Assembly (NCBI RefSeq): GCF_030815485.1
Contig: NZ_JAUSWV010000002.1
Coordinates: 5,270,001 to 5,334,000 of the forward strand
From: Streptomyces rishiriensis
GTDB taxonomy: Bacteria > Actinomycetota > Actinomycetes > Streptomycetales > Streptomycetaceae
Reading direction: 5' to 3'
Length of the DNA: 64,000 bases
This document shows, one piece after another, positions 53,690 to 61,967 of this stretch. A program made the position numbers and the translations under genes. Every line of letters starts with the position of its first letter. Position 1 is the stretch's first letter. The notes beneath the pieces were generated by a model, which made no database searches, was not told where the DNA came from, and worked only from the letters and a program-made list of their open reading frames with translations.

Positions 53690-53821
53690 AGGTAGAAGGC
53701 GCGTTGCAGGCAGGTGGAAGCACGGTCGAAGGCGGGGGGAAGGCACGCGTCGAAGGCAGGTGGAAGGAGGGAAGGCGGGCGGAAGAGGGGCGGGAGGCGG
53801 GTGGAATGCGGGCGGAAGCAT
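53690..53821. repeat. Purine-rich imperfect tandem repeat between sigma factor and beta-clamp genes
   Basis: Repeats of a GGTGGAAGGC / GGCGGAAG unit with variable spacers fill this part of the gap. No sensible gene is seen. Strong strand asymmetry (plus strand nearly all purine apart from C in the unit) is unusual for the window. Confidence 0.6.
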
Positions 53822-53845
53822 GCGCAGCGGCGCGGGGAGGGGCTC

Positions 53846-54961
53846 TCACACCAGCTGCTTCACGGACATCAGCAGGTGCCGGTGGGCCCCGGGCGCGTCC
53901 GCCGGGCCCAGCAGCGCCCGCTGTCCGGTCCCGAGCAGCTCCACCCGCAGTCTCGGCGCCTCGAAGGAGGCCAGCGCGTCCAGCAGGTAGGCCGGGTTGA
54001 AGGCCACGGTCACCTCCTCGGCGCCGGTCAGCCCGGCGGGCAGCCGCTGCGCGGCCACGTCGTCGCCGTGGCCGGCGCGCAGCAGGACGGAGTCGGCCGA
54101 GAAGTCCAGCCGCACCGGACTGTTCGCCTCCGCCACCACCGCGACCCTCCGCGCGGCCTCCGTCAGCGCCCCGCGCTCCACCTCGGCGACCGCGGCCCCC
54201 GCCATCTCGAACAGCTTCCCGTAGGCGGGCAGCCGTCCGTCCAGCCGCCGTACCACCGCCCGCGTCCGCCCGCCCTCGAACCCGATCGGGCCGGCCCCCG
54301 AGGCCCCGTCGAGCCCCACTCGGACGACCCCGCACCGGGCCAGTGACCGGGTCACGTCCAGCAGCCGCCGGGCCGGTACGAGCGCCTCCGCCACCCCTTC
54401 GGCGGCCGCCCGCGGCTGCCACTCCAGCCGCCGTACCGCGTACCGGTAGCGGTCCGACGCCGACAGCGTCATCTCAGCGCCTTCGAGGCGCAGTTGGACG
54501 CCGGTCAGCACCGGGAGCGTGTCGTCGCGGCCCGCGGCCACCGCGACCTGGGCGACGGCGGTCGCGAACCCGGCCGCGTCCACGGTGCCGTACGTCCGCG
54601 GCGGTTCGGGCGGAGCGGGGTAATCCTCGCGCGGCAGCGTCGACAGGCCGAAGCCGGTGCCGCCCGCCTCGACCGTGAACCGGGTGCCGTCCAGGGCGCA
54701 GCGCACCGGCCCGTCCGGCAGCACCTTGCAGATGTCGAGGAGCCGGCGGCCGAGCACGAGCACCCGGCCCGCCGCAGCCACCTCGGCGTCGGTCTCGATC
54801 CACGCCGCCGTCTCGAAGTCGCATCCCGACACGGTCAGCCGGCCCGCCGCCGCGTCCAGCAGCAGCCCGCCCAGCACGGGGACCGGCGTCCGCGCGGGCA
54901 GCGCGTGGGCCGCCCGGGCCACCGCCTCGACGAGGTCACCGCGGTCGATCCGGAACTCCAT
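53846..54961 (-). CDS. DNA polymerase III beta-clamp paralogue
   Basis: The 371-residue protein matches DnaN along its full length: VARAAHALPARTPVPVLGGLLLDA in domain 1, REDYPAPPEPP and VAVAAGRDDTLPVLTGVQLRL in domain 2, and ANSPVRLDFSADSVLLRAG, VAFNPAYLLDALASF and the C-terminal HRHLLMSVKQLV in domain 3. The true replication clamp of Streptomyces lies with dnaA at oriC, which is not here (no dnaA, recF or gyrB nearby). This is thus an accessory clamp, possibly for repair or translesion synthesis. Strong GGGGG site before ATG 54961. Confidence 0.88.
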   Translation of the reverse strand: MEFRIDRGDLVEAVARAAHALPARTPVPVLGGLLLDAAAGRLTVSGCDFETAAWIETDAEVAAAGRVLVLGRRLLDICKVLPDGPVRCALDGTRFTVEAGGTGFGLSTLPREDYPAPPEPPRTYGTVDAAGFATAVAQVAVAAGRDDTLPVLTGVQLRLEGAEMTLSASDRYRYAVRRLEWQPRAAAEGVAEALVPARRLLDVTRSLARCGVVRVGLDGASGAGPIGFEGGRTRAVVRRLDGRLPAYGKLFEMAGAAVAEVERGALTEAARRVAVVAEANSPVRLDFSADSVLLRAGHGDDVAAQRLPAGLTGAEEVTVAFNPAYLLDALASFEAPRLRVELLGTGQRALLGPADAPGAHRHLLMSVKQLV

Positions 54962-55064
54962 CGAAAAACCCCCTGCTCGTACCGGTCGTCGCGCGGAGGC
55001 TATGCGCCACCACTGACAACCGGCTCCGGGCAGGGGGAGGACCGCGGGAGGGCCCGCGGGACGT

Positions 55065-56351
55065 TCAGTGTGCGGCGACCAGCGTCTGCCGGCGGGCCGC
55101 CCGGGTCCCGAACACCGTGATCGTCACGACGCCGAGCACCGCCAGGACACCCACGCCGACCGTGCCGGCCCAGCCGCCCGAGTGGAAGGCCAGGGCGCCG
55201 ACGGTGGAGCCGGCGCTGGAGCCGATGTAATACGCGGACTGGTAGAGCGCGGAGGCCTGGGCGCGGCCCCTCGTCGCCGTCTTGCTGACCGCCGAGGAGG
55301 CCACCGCGTGCCCCGCGAAGAAGCCCGCCGTGATCAGGACCAGGCCCAGCAGGACCGGAATCAGCGAGTCCGCCAGCGACAGCAGCAGTCCGGTGGCTGT
55401 CGTGCCGCCCGCCAGGTACAGCGCGCCGCGTCGGCCCAGCCGGCCGACCAGCCGGCCCGCCGTCGACGCCGACACCGTGCCCACCAGGTACACCAGGAAG
55501 ATCGAGCCGACGATGCCCTGGGGGAGGGAGAACGGGGCCTCCGTCAGCCGGTAGCCGATCACCGTGTACACGCCGCCGAAGACCGTCATGAACAGCGCGC
55601 CGATCGCGTACAGGCGGCGCAGCAGCGGGTCGGCGAGGTGCTCGCGGACCGTGCCGAGCAGCACGCGGGGCGCCAGTGAACCCGCCGTGAAGTGCCGGGG
55701 CGCCGGCAGCAGCAGGCGGAAGGCGATCGCGCAGGCCACCGCGAGGGCGCCGATCACCCCGACGGCCACCCGCCAGCCCCACTCCTGGGCGACCCAGCCG
55801 CTGATGACCCGGCCGCTCATCCCTCCGACGCTGTTGCCCGCCACGAACAGGCCGATCGCCGTGACGAGCGCCTTCGGCCGGACCTCCTCGGCGAGATACG
55901 CGGTCGCCGACGCCGGAAGACCGGCCAGCGCCGCGCCCTGCACCGCCCGCAGCACGACCAGCGTGCCCAAAGAGGGAGCGAACGGGACCAGCATGCCCAC
56001 GCCGACCGCGACGCCGAGGGAGGCCGTCATCACCGTACGGCGGCCGTAGCGCTCCGACAGCGCGCTCATCGGGAGCACGAACAGCGCCAGTCCGCCGGTC
56101 GCCGCCGCCACCGTCCAGCTCGCCTGACCCGCCGCCACCCCGAAGTCGTCGGAGATCAGCGGCAGGAGCGCCTGCGTGGAGTACAGCAGGGCGAAGGTGG
56201 CCACACCGGCGAGGAAGAGCGCGAAGCTCATCCGGCGGTAGCCGGGGCCGCCGGGGGCCAGTCGGGAGTCGGCGGAGCGGGGAGCGGAGGGGACGGAAGC
56301 GGAGGACGCGGCGCCCACGATCGTGGACGCCCCGGTACTGGCGGGAGACAT
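55065..56351 (-). CDS. MFS transporter (drug/aromatic exporter type)
   Basis: The 428-residue protein has twelve helices after a Ser/Ala-rich lead of about 40 residues. Motif A-like ALSERYGRRTVMTASLG follows helix 2, and GNSVGGMSGRVISGWVAQEWGWR is the motif C/D area. The ATG at 56351 lies six bases after a TAACTT hexamer, so transcripts may be leaderless. It is divergent from the LysR regulator, the usual sign of LysR-controlled efflux; substrate unknown. Confidence 0.92.
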   Translation of the reverse strand: MSPASTGASTIVGAASSASVPSAPRSADSRLAPGGPGYRRMSFALFLAGVATFALLYSTQALLPLISDDFGVAAGQASWTVAAATGGLALFVLPMSALSERYGRRTVMTASLGVAVGVGMLVPFAPSLGTLVVLRAVQGAALAGLPASATAYLAEEVRPKALVTAIGLFVAGNSVGGMSGRVISGWVAQEWGWRVAVGVIGALAVACAIAFRLLLPAPRHFTAGSLAPRVLLGTVREHLADPLLRRLYAIGALFMTVFGGVYTVIGYRLTEAPFSLPQGIVGSIFLVYLVGTVSASTAGRLVGRLGRRGALYLAGGTTATGLLLSLADSLIPVLLGLVLITAGFFAGHAVASSAVSKTATRGRAQASALYQSAYYIGSSAGSTVGALAFHSGGWAGTVGVGVLAVLGVVTITVFGTRAARRQTLVAAH

Positions 56352-56414
56352 GCTTCGAAGTTACGTACGCCCCGGCTCATCCGTCCAATGCATGGAATCG
56401 TCATAATCGTTCCC

Positions 56415-57377
56415 ATGGTGCATCAGCAGAGGTCAGAGGCTCGCCTGTCACCGTCCAGTGACACAGAAGACATGGCGGACATGTCGCGGACGCTGGCCCC
56501 CCGGCTCGCGTACTTCGCCGGAGTCGCCCGTACCGAGCACGTCACGCGTGCCGCGCAGGAGATGCAGGTCCCGCAGTCGACGCTCTCCCGGGCCATGGTC
56601 CGCCTCGAACAGGACCTGGGCGTCGATCTCTTCGCCCGCCACGGCCGCACGGTCTCCCTCACCCCCGCCGGGCGCACCTTCCTCGCCTCCGTCGAGCGCG
56701 CCCTCGGCGAGATCGAGCGGGCCGCCGACGAGGTCCGGGCGGACGCCGACGCGGCCACCGGCAAGGTCGCCTTCGGCTTCCTGCACACCATGGGCGCGGA
56801 GACCGTCCCCGGACTGATCCACGCCTTCCGCGCCGACCACCCGCGCGTCCGCTTCAGCCTGGTCCAGAACTACGGCGAGGCGATGCTCGAGCGGCTGCGG
56901 GCGGGGGAGCTGGACCTCTGTCTGACCTCCCCCGTCCCGGACGCCCCCGACCTGGTGGCCCGCCGCCTCGACGAGCAGAAACTGCGCCTGGTCGTTCCCG
57001 CCGACCACCGTCTCGCCGCCCGCAGAAGGGTCCGCCTCGCGGAGGCCGCCGACGAGACCTTCGTGACCCTGGAACCGGGCTACGGCCTGCGCCGCATCAC
57101 CGACGACCTCTGCAAGGAGGCCGGTTTCCGGCCCCGGATCGCCTTCGAGGGCGAGGAGGCGGAGACTCTGCGCGGACTGGTGGCGGCGGGGCTCGGGGTG
57201 GCGCTGCTGCCGCCGCCCGCCGTGGCCCGGCCCGGTGTGGTCGAGCTGACGGTCACGGCCCCGAGAGCCGCCCGCGAGATCGGCGTGGCATGGCTGGACG
57301 GCCACCCGGACACCCCGCCCGTGGCGGCCTTCAAGAAGTTCCTGCTGTCGAGAAGGGGCAACCTCCTCCCGAACTGA
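56415..57377 (+). CDS. LysR-family transcriptional regulator
   Basis: The 320-residue protein has the LysR helix-turn-helix (LAYFAGVARTEHVTRAAQEMQVPQSTLSRAMVRLEQDLGVDLFAR) and a type-2 periplasmic-binding-like effector domain (GKVAFGFLHTMGAETVPGLIHAF to LVAAGLGVALLPPPAV). ATG at 56415 follows CATAAT by seven bases without a ribosome site. The 63-base divergent gap with the MFS gene probably contains its binding site, and activation of that exporter on ligand binding is the likely role. Confidence 0.92.
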   Translation: MVHQQRSEARLSPSSDTEDMADMSRTLAPRLAYFAGVARTEHVTRAAQEMQVPQSTLSRAMVRLEQDLGVDLFARHGRTVSLTPAGRTFLASVERALGEIERAADEVRADADAATGKVAFGFLHTMGAETVPGLIHAFRADHPRVRFSLVQNYGEAMLERLRAGELDLCLTSPVPDAPDLVARRLDEQKLRLVVPADHRLAARRRVRLAEAADETFVTLEPGYGLRRITDDLCKEAGFRPRIAFEGEEAETLRGLVAAGLGVALLPPPAVARPGVVELTVTAPRAAREIGVAWLDGHPDTPPVAAFKKFLLSRRGNLLPN

Positions 57378-57514
57378 GGACGGCACCCGAGGACGGCGCC
57401 CGGGACCGCACCCGAGGACGGCGCCCGAGGACGGCGCCCGGGACCGCACCCGAGGACGGCGCCCGAGGACGGCGCCCAGGACTGCGCCTGGGGACCGCGC
57501 CCTGGGACCGTGCC
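57376..57514. repeat. 12-13 bp GC-rich tandem repeat array
   Basis: About eleven units of GAGGACGGCGCCC (13 bases) and GGGACCGCACCC (12 bases) stand head to tail, beginning inside the LysR stop codon. A 38-base higher-order unit (13+12+13) occurs twice in a row. The last units are degenerate. The rest of the 305-base gap to 57682 is GC-rich without a gene. Such arrays in Streptomyces often vary in copy number. Confidence 0.8.
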
Positions 57515-57682
57515 GGACGCGCCCGGAGGCCGTGCCGGACGACCGGGCCCAAGGATCGCGCCCGAGAGGCGGAGCCTTACCGGGTGAGGCGTGAGAGGCG
57601 AGGGGAGGGTGCACACGCGCGTGCGGTCCCTCAAGGGGGGTGCCCAGGGGCGTGGCTCAGGGGCATGCCCGCGGGGCGGTCC

Positions 57683-58456
57683 TCAGGGGCGCCCCGGGCG
57701 CCGTAACGAGGTGCCGAACCCCACGGCCAGCGGCATCCGCAGCCCGAGCGGCGGCGGGGCGGCCAGGGCGTCCTCCACCGGCCGGGAGAGCGCCCGGCCG
57801 AACAGCGCGCCCATGACGAAGTCCTCGGCCAGCGCGAGGACTTCACCGCGGTACTGGTGCAGCCCGTGCCCGTCGGAGTGCACCTCGAACCGGCAGACGT
57901 CCCGGTTCGCCTTCTTGGCCCGTGCCGCGAGCCGGAACGACAGCTCGGGGTCGCAGCGCTCGTCGTTCGTGCCGTGCACGATCAGCACCCGCCGCCCCGC
58001 CAGCTGCTTCACCGGTTCGGGTGGCGCGGCCATGTCCTCCTCCGGGAGCCAGGGAGCGATCGCGAGAACGGAGTTGACGGCCTCGTGCCCGGCCGCCCGC
58101 AGCGCGGCCCGCGCACCCATGTCGACGCCGGTCAGGCACACGGGGACGTCTCCGTAACGCCGTACGACCTCATCGGCCGCCCAGGCCGCGTCGGCCGCGA
58201 GATGCGCCTCGCTGCCGTTCCAGCCGCGGTAGCGGTAGTGCACGGCGTGGACGGCGAGGCCGTCCTCGCGTCCCGCCCGGGCCAGCCTGCGCCCCAACCC
58301 CCGCACGGAGGCCGCCGCCCACACGGCGGACGGCTTCCGGCCGGAAACCTCCTCGCCGCCCGGGAGCAGCAGCACTACCCCGCTCACCGCCGTCGGAGCG
58401 GGGCCGAGCGCCTTCCCCAGCCGGACCGTCCGAACCGGCGTCACATCCTGTGCCAT
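57683..58456 (-). CDS. Alpha/beta hydrolase of the dienelactone hydrolase type with an Asp at the nucleophile elbow
   Basis: The 257-residue protein shows the hydrolase fold: VVLLLPGGEEVSGR (oxyanion strand), the elbow VCLTGVDMGARAALRA, then VLIVHGTNDERCDPE (acid residue) and a His in VHSDGHGLHQYR. The elbow reads Gly-Val-Asp-Met-Gly, so Asp or a neighbouring residue replaces the usual Ser. This recalls dehalogenase or epoxide-hydrolase nucleophiles, but the rest is closer to dienelactone hydrolases. Function unknown, perhaps hydrolytic or non-catalytic. Confidence 0.78.
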   Translation of the reverse strand: MAQDVTPVRTVRLGKALGPAPTAVSGVVLLLPGGEEVSGRKPSAVWAAASVRGLGRRLARAGREDGLAVHAVHYRYRGWNGSEAHLAADAAWAADEVVRRYGDVPVCLTGVDMGARAALRAAGHEAVNSVLAIAPWLPEEDMAAPPEPVKQLAGRRVLIVHGTNDERCDPELSFRLAARAKKANRDVCRFEVHSDGHGLHQYRGEVLALAEDFVMGALFGRALSRPVEDALAAPPPLGLRMPLAVGFGTSLRRPGRP

Positions 58457-58541
58457 GACAGAACAGTGTCAGAAGCACCGATGTACTCCACCCGTCCGGG
58501 CGGTCACCGTTACGTATCGGCGGAGTTGTACAGCGCGCCGT

Positions 58542-58553
58542 CTACGCGCGTAG
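58542..58553. promoter_or_regulatory. Nucleoside-regulon palindrome, copy 4 (CTACGCGCGTAG)
   Basis: The perfect 12-base palindrome stands 16 bases before the adenosine deaminase ATG, where a bound repressor would block initiation. The GGAG that follows it is the ribosome site. Confidence 0.7.
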
Positions 58554-58569
58554 GAGTTAGAGTGCCGAA

Positions 58570-59733
58570 ATGACGAGCCAGAGCACCCAGGCGGGCATCA
58601 CCCCGAGCCCGGACCAGATCCGGCGGGCACCCAAGGTTCTGCTGCACGACCATCTCGACGGCGGGCTGCGTCCCGGCACGATCGTCGACCTCGCCCGGGA
58701 CGCCGGGTATGCCGGGCTCCCGGAAAGCGACCCCGGCAAGCTGGGCATCTGGTTCCGGGAGGCCGCCGACTCCGGTTCGCTGGAACGGTATCTGGAGACC
58801 TTCTCGCACACCGTCGGCGTCATGCAGACCCGCGACGCGCTGGTCCGGGTCGCCCGCGAGTGCGCGGAGGACCTCGCCGAGGACGGTGTCGTCTACGCGG
58901 AGGTGCGTTACGCGCCCGAGCAGCACCTCGAGGGCGGACTGAGCCTCGAAGAGGTCGTCGAGGCCGTCAACGAGGGCTTCCGGGAGGGCGAACGGACGGC
59001 CCGGCGCAACGGGCACCGCATCCGGGTCGGCGCCCTGCTCACCGCCATGCGACACGCGGCCCGCGCCCTGGAGATCGCCGAACTCGCCAACCGCTACCGA
59101 GACCTGGGAGTCGTCGGCTTCGACATCGCGGGCGCGGAGGCGGGCTTCCCGCCCACCCGGCACCTCGACGCCTTCGAGTACCTGAAGCGCGAGAACAACC
59201 ACTTCACCATCCACGCGGGCGAGGCCTTCGGGCTGCCGTCCATCTGGCAGGCCCTTCAGTGGTGCGGCGCCGACCGGCTCGGCCACGGGGTGCGCATCAT
59301 CGACGACATCGAGATCGCCGCCGACGGCGCGGTGAAGCTCGGCCGGCTCGCCTCCTACGTCCGCGACAAGCGCATCCCGCTCGAACTGTGCCCCAGCTCC
59401 AACCTCCAGACCGGAGCGGCCGCCTCCTACGCCGAGCATCCCATCGGCCTGCTGCGCCGGCTCCACTTCCGGGCCACCGTCAACACGGACAACCGTCTGA
59501 TGTCCGGCACCAGCATGAGCCGGGAATTCGAGCACCTGGTCGACGCGTTCGGCTACACGCTCGACGATCTCCAGTGGTTCTCTGTCAATGCTATGAAGTC
59601 AGCATTCATTCCTTTCGATGAACGACTTGCCATGATCAGTGACGTGATCAAGCCCGGTTATTCCGAGCTGAAGTCCGAATGGCTGTTCCAGCAGACCGCC
59701 TCCACCAGCGGTTATACGGCCACGGAGGGCTGA
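58570..59733 (+). CDS. add: Adenosine deaminase
   Basis: The 387-residue enzyme converts adenosine and deoxyadenosine to (deoxy)inosine. Zinc and active-site motifs: APKVLLHDHLDGGLRP (H-x-H), FTIHAGEAFG, RLGHGVRI and TVNTDNRLMSGT. It has the Streptomyces form, with HDHLDGG instead of the more common HVHLDGA. ATG at 58570 is preceded by AGGAGTTAGAGTG. It shares the palindrome of the nucleoside transport operon 12 kb away, so the two probably form one regulon. Confidence 0.95.
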   Translation: MTSQSTQAGITPSPDQIRRAPKVLLHDHLDGGLRPGTIVDLARDAGYAGLPESDPGKLGIWFREAADSGSLERYLETFSHTVGVMQTRDALVRVARECAEDLAEDGVVYAEVRYAPEQHLEGGLSLEEVVEAVNEGFREGERTARRNGHRIRVGALLTAMRHAARALEIAELANRYRDLGVVGFDIAGAEAGFPPTRHLDAFEYLKRENNHFTIHAGEAFGLPSIWQALQWCGADRLGHGVRIIDDIEIAADGAVKLGRLASYVRDKRIPLELCPSSNLQTGAAASYAEHPIGLLRRLHFRATVNTDNRLMSGTSMSREFEHLVDAFGYTLDDLQWFSVNAMKSAFIPFDERLAMISDVIKPGYSELKSEWLFQQTASTSGYTATEG

Positions 59734-59755
59734 GTAGCGGTTTTCCGGCGTACGG

Positions 59756-59790
59756 AATGCGGGCGGGTGTTCACCATCCGTCCGCATTTT
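59756..59790 (+). terminator. Terminator after add
   Basis: AATGCGGGCGG pairs with CCGTCCGCATT (one G-T pair), directly followed by TT, an intrinsic terminator with a short T run. Confidence 0.72.
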
Positions 59791-59871
59791 GATGTTTGCC
59801 GCCGACCCCCCTCCGTGTTTACGGTCGAGAACCGCTCAGTTCCCCGTATCCCATTCGAGGACGCATTCATC

Positions 59872-60225
59872 ATGAAGCAGTCTGCTGCCAAGACCCTCGG
59901 CGTCGCCGCTCTCGGTGCCGCCTTCGCCGCCGTCGGTGCGGGCGCCGCGAACGCCGCACCCGCCGTCCCGGACGCCACGCAGGCCCTGGACGGTGTCACC
60001 AGGACGCTGCCGGCGGAGAACCTGACCTCGGCGGTGCCCGCGGCCGGTGAAGTGCTGACGCAGGCTCAGCCGGCCCTCGGCGCGGGCCTGGCCGCCGCGC
60101 AGCCGGTCGCCGAGAAGCTGCTCGCCGAGGGGCCGACCGCGCCCGTCGCCGGTCTGCTCGGTGGTCTGCCGCTCAAGGGCCTGCCCACGCACGGCCTGCC
60201 GGTGAACGGCATCCCGCTGGGCTGA
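59872..60225 (+). CDS. Small secreted protein
   Basis: The 117-residue product has a signal peptide (MKQSAAKTLGVAALGAAFAA to ANAAPA; cleavage expected after residue 28) and a mature part with repeated Pro-Gly-Leu units (GLLGGLPLKGLPTHGLPV). ATG at 59872 has GAGGACG upstream. Such small secreted proteins are common in Streptomyces and have no known activity. It ends at a strong terminator. Confidence 0.85.
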   Translation: MKQSAAKTLGVAALGAAFAAVGAGAANAAPAVPDATQALDGVTRTLPAENLTSAVPAAGEVLTQAQPALGAGLAAAQPVAEKLLAEGPTAPVAGLLGGLPLKGLPTHGLPVNGIPLG

Positions 60226-60247
60226 ACGGCTCCGCCCGCACACGAAA

Positions 60248-60292
60248 CGCCGTCGGGGCGCACCCGGGAACACCGGGCGCGCCCCGACGGCG
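60248..60292. terminator. Bidirectional terminator
   Basis: CGCCGTCGGGGCG (60248-60260) pairs perfectly with CGCCCCGACGGCG (60280-60292); the inner bases extend the stem (ACCCGG with CCGGG). It lies between the secreted protein and the convergent PspC gene. Confidence 0.82.
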
Positions 60293-60308
60293 TCGCCGGG
60301 GGCGGGCG

Positions 60309-60512
60309 TCACCAGGCGGTGCGCGCCGCCTTGTCCTCCGACGGCAGCAGGACCCACAGCGCTATGTAGAGCAGGAACTGCGGGCCGGGCAGCAGGCAGG
60401 AGAGCACGAAGATCACACGCATCGTGGTCGCGGAGGTGCCGAAGCGCCGGGCCAGCGCGGCGCACACTCCGCCGATCATGCGGCCGTTGGTGGGGCGAGC
60501 GAGGCTGGACAT
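60309..60512 (-). CDS. PspC-domain membrane protein
   Basis: The 67-residue protein starts MSSLARPTNGRMIGGVCAALARRFGTSATTMRVIFVLSCLL and has a single PspC unit with one or two helices (about 33-57). The conserved GGVCAALARRFG is the PspC hallmark. AAGGAG stands six bases before the ATG at 60512, so the longer form from 60575 is rejected. PspC-only proteins are common in actinobacteria and are linked to envelope stress sensing. Confidence 0.88.
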   Translation of the reverse strand: MSSLARPTNGRMIGGVCAALARRFGTSATTMRVIFVLSCLLPGPQFLLYIALWVLLPSEDKAARTAW

Positions 60513-60606
60513 CTGCGGCTCCTTCGCGAGCGTCTGCCGGAGGCGGCCCCTTCGGCCGCTCCATCTGCCTTCCACGCTACGGTGACGAAGGGGACGAAAC
60601 GTCGCT

Positions 60607-61158
60607 CTACGGTGCGACCCCGACCCTGGTAATCCTCGGGGTCAGACCCTGAGCGGCCTCCTCCTGACGGACCGCGGCCCACCCCCGGCGCTCGTCCCTG
60701 CGGCGCAGCCACGCACGCGCCGTCGGGACCACCGTGACGTGCGCCAGCGCCACGCCCAGGGTGTTCAGCAGCATCGAGTCGACGTCCACGACCTGACCGG
60801 GCACCCCGGTCTGCAACAGCTCGATGCCCAGCGACAGCAGGGCGCCCGCCGTGACCGTACGGATCAGGGAGGCGAGCGGCGAGACCCGGAGCCTGCCGTG
60901 CACCAGCGGCAGCAGAAAACCCAGCGGGGCCAGCAGCCCCAGCCCCTCGCCGATCCGCCGGGCCGCCTCGGGCCAGCCCAGTCTCAGGTCGGCCCGGATC
61001 CCGTCGAGCGGATGGAGATTGGCCGGTACCACCCAGGGAACGTTCACCGGACGCAGCGCGACCCAGGCGACGAACACGAGGTGGGCGGCCAGGAGGAGAA
61101 TCCCGGTCGCTCGGATGCGGATCGCGGCGCTGCCGCCGATGGAGCCTTGACGCTGCAC
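60607..61158 (-). CDS. VanZ-like membrane protein
   Basis: From GTG at 61158 the 183-residue protein has four to five helices. The VanZ-type motifs are LRPVNVPWVVPANLHPLDGI, GLGLLAPLGFLLPLV, SLGIELLQTGVPGQVVDVDSMLLNTLGVALA. The last (LLQ then DVDSMLLNTLG) is diagnostic for VanZ. The C terminus (RRDERRGWAAV) is charged and cytoplasmic. VanZ gives low-level teicoplanin resistance in enterococci; chromosomal relatives have unknown roles. Confidence 0.88.
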   Translation of the reverse strand: MQRQGSIGGSAAIRIRATGILLLAAHLVFVAWVALRPVNVPWVVPANLHPLDGIRADLRLGWPEAARRIGEGLGLLAPLGFLLPLVHGRLRVSPLASLIRTVTAGALLSLGIELLQTGVPGQVVDVDSMLLNTLGVALAHVTVVPTARAWLRRRDERRGWAAVRQEEAAQGLTPRITRVGVAP

Positions 61159-61334
61159 GCCCCCCAAGACGCGCCCTCCGGCACGATCGGTTCCGGCCCG
61201 TACTCCGGCACCGCCGCCCGGCACCCGCCCCGCCCGTCCGCCGGCCCCCGGCCGACAGACGGTGACCTGCGGCGACCACGGCCACCGGACGCGCCGTGAG
61301 GCGTCCGCCACACCGGCCGTACGCCCGCTCCGGC

Positions 61335-61967
61335 TCAGCTGCCGCCGGTGACCGCCGAGGACGGGGGCTCCGCGCTCCCGGGGCGGGAGCGGACCTCGTC
61401 GGTGCACTCGTAACGGCGCAGCGGGTCGGAGCCGGGGCCGCCCAGGATCACCGAGCCGTCGCCCTCGGCCGCCGCCGAGTCGGAGAACGTGCAGACGAGC
61501 TGGGCGAGGGCGTACGAGGTCAGGCTTCCCGGTCGGGCGCTCAGCCGCAGCGCGTCGTCGGGGTCGTTCGGACCGGGCCCGCCGACCGTCATACCGCCGC
61601 GCACGTCCGTCGTGTACCCGGCCTCCTTCTCGCCCGCCGACGGCGACTCGGCGAGCTGGTCGAGCAGGCCCTGCGCCACCACCACCCGCCGCTCGGAGTC
61701 GGCCGCGCCGTCCTGCACCCGCACGGACCGGTCGACGGTCACCAGCGACGAACCGCACAGCAGGAACACCTGCACCGGCACGCCCGCCCGGGCGGACTGC
61801 GAGGTCACGTCCGGCTCGGTGAGCGAACAGCGCGCCCGGGAGGGCGCCGGCCCGAAGTCGGTGGGCACCTCGGTCGCCCGGATCCCGCAGCCGGCGAGCA
61901 GACCGGCCAGGCCGGCCAGCAAGGAAACGGCGCGCAGCCGTCGTACCGTCGCACGGCGCATGGTCAC
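61335..61967 (-). CDS. Lipoprotein of the afsQ locus
   Basis: The 210-residue protein has a lipoprotein signal (LRAVSLLAGLAGLLAGCGI; modified Cys near residue 27) and a mature domain rich in Asp/Ser/Gly with two Cys (FLLCGSS, LVCTFSD) and another in RYECTDEV. GTG at 61967 overlaps the kinase stop by one base, with GGGGGA six bases upstream. It resembles the lipoprotein that follows afsQ2 in S. coelicolor and may tune the sensor. The same strand order is regulator, kinase, lipoprotein. Confidence 0.82.
   Translation of the reverse strand: MTMRRATVRRLRAVSLLAGLAGLLAGCGIRATEVPTDFGPAPSRARCSLTEPDVTSQSARAGVPVQVFLLCGSSLVTVDRSVRVQDGAADSERRVVVAQGLLDQLAESPSAGEKEAGYTTDVRGGMTVGGPGPNDPDDALRLSARPGSLTSYALAQLVCTFSDSAAAEGDGSVILGGPGSDPLRRYECTDEVRSRPGSAEPPSSAVTGGS

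Noticed and set aside
53690..53821. Repeat region considered as a CRISPR array
   Set aside because: Units are short, degenerate and lack regular 30-40 base spacers; no cas gene is present.
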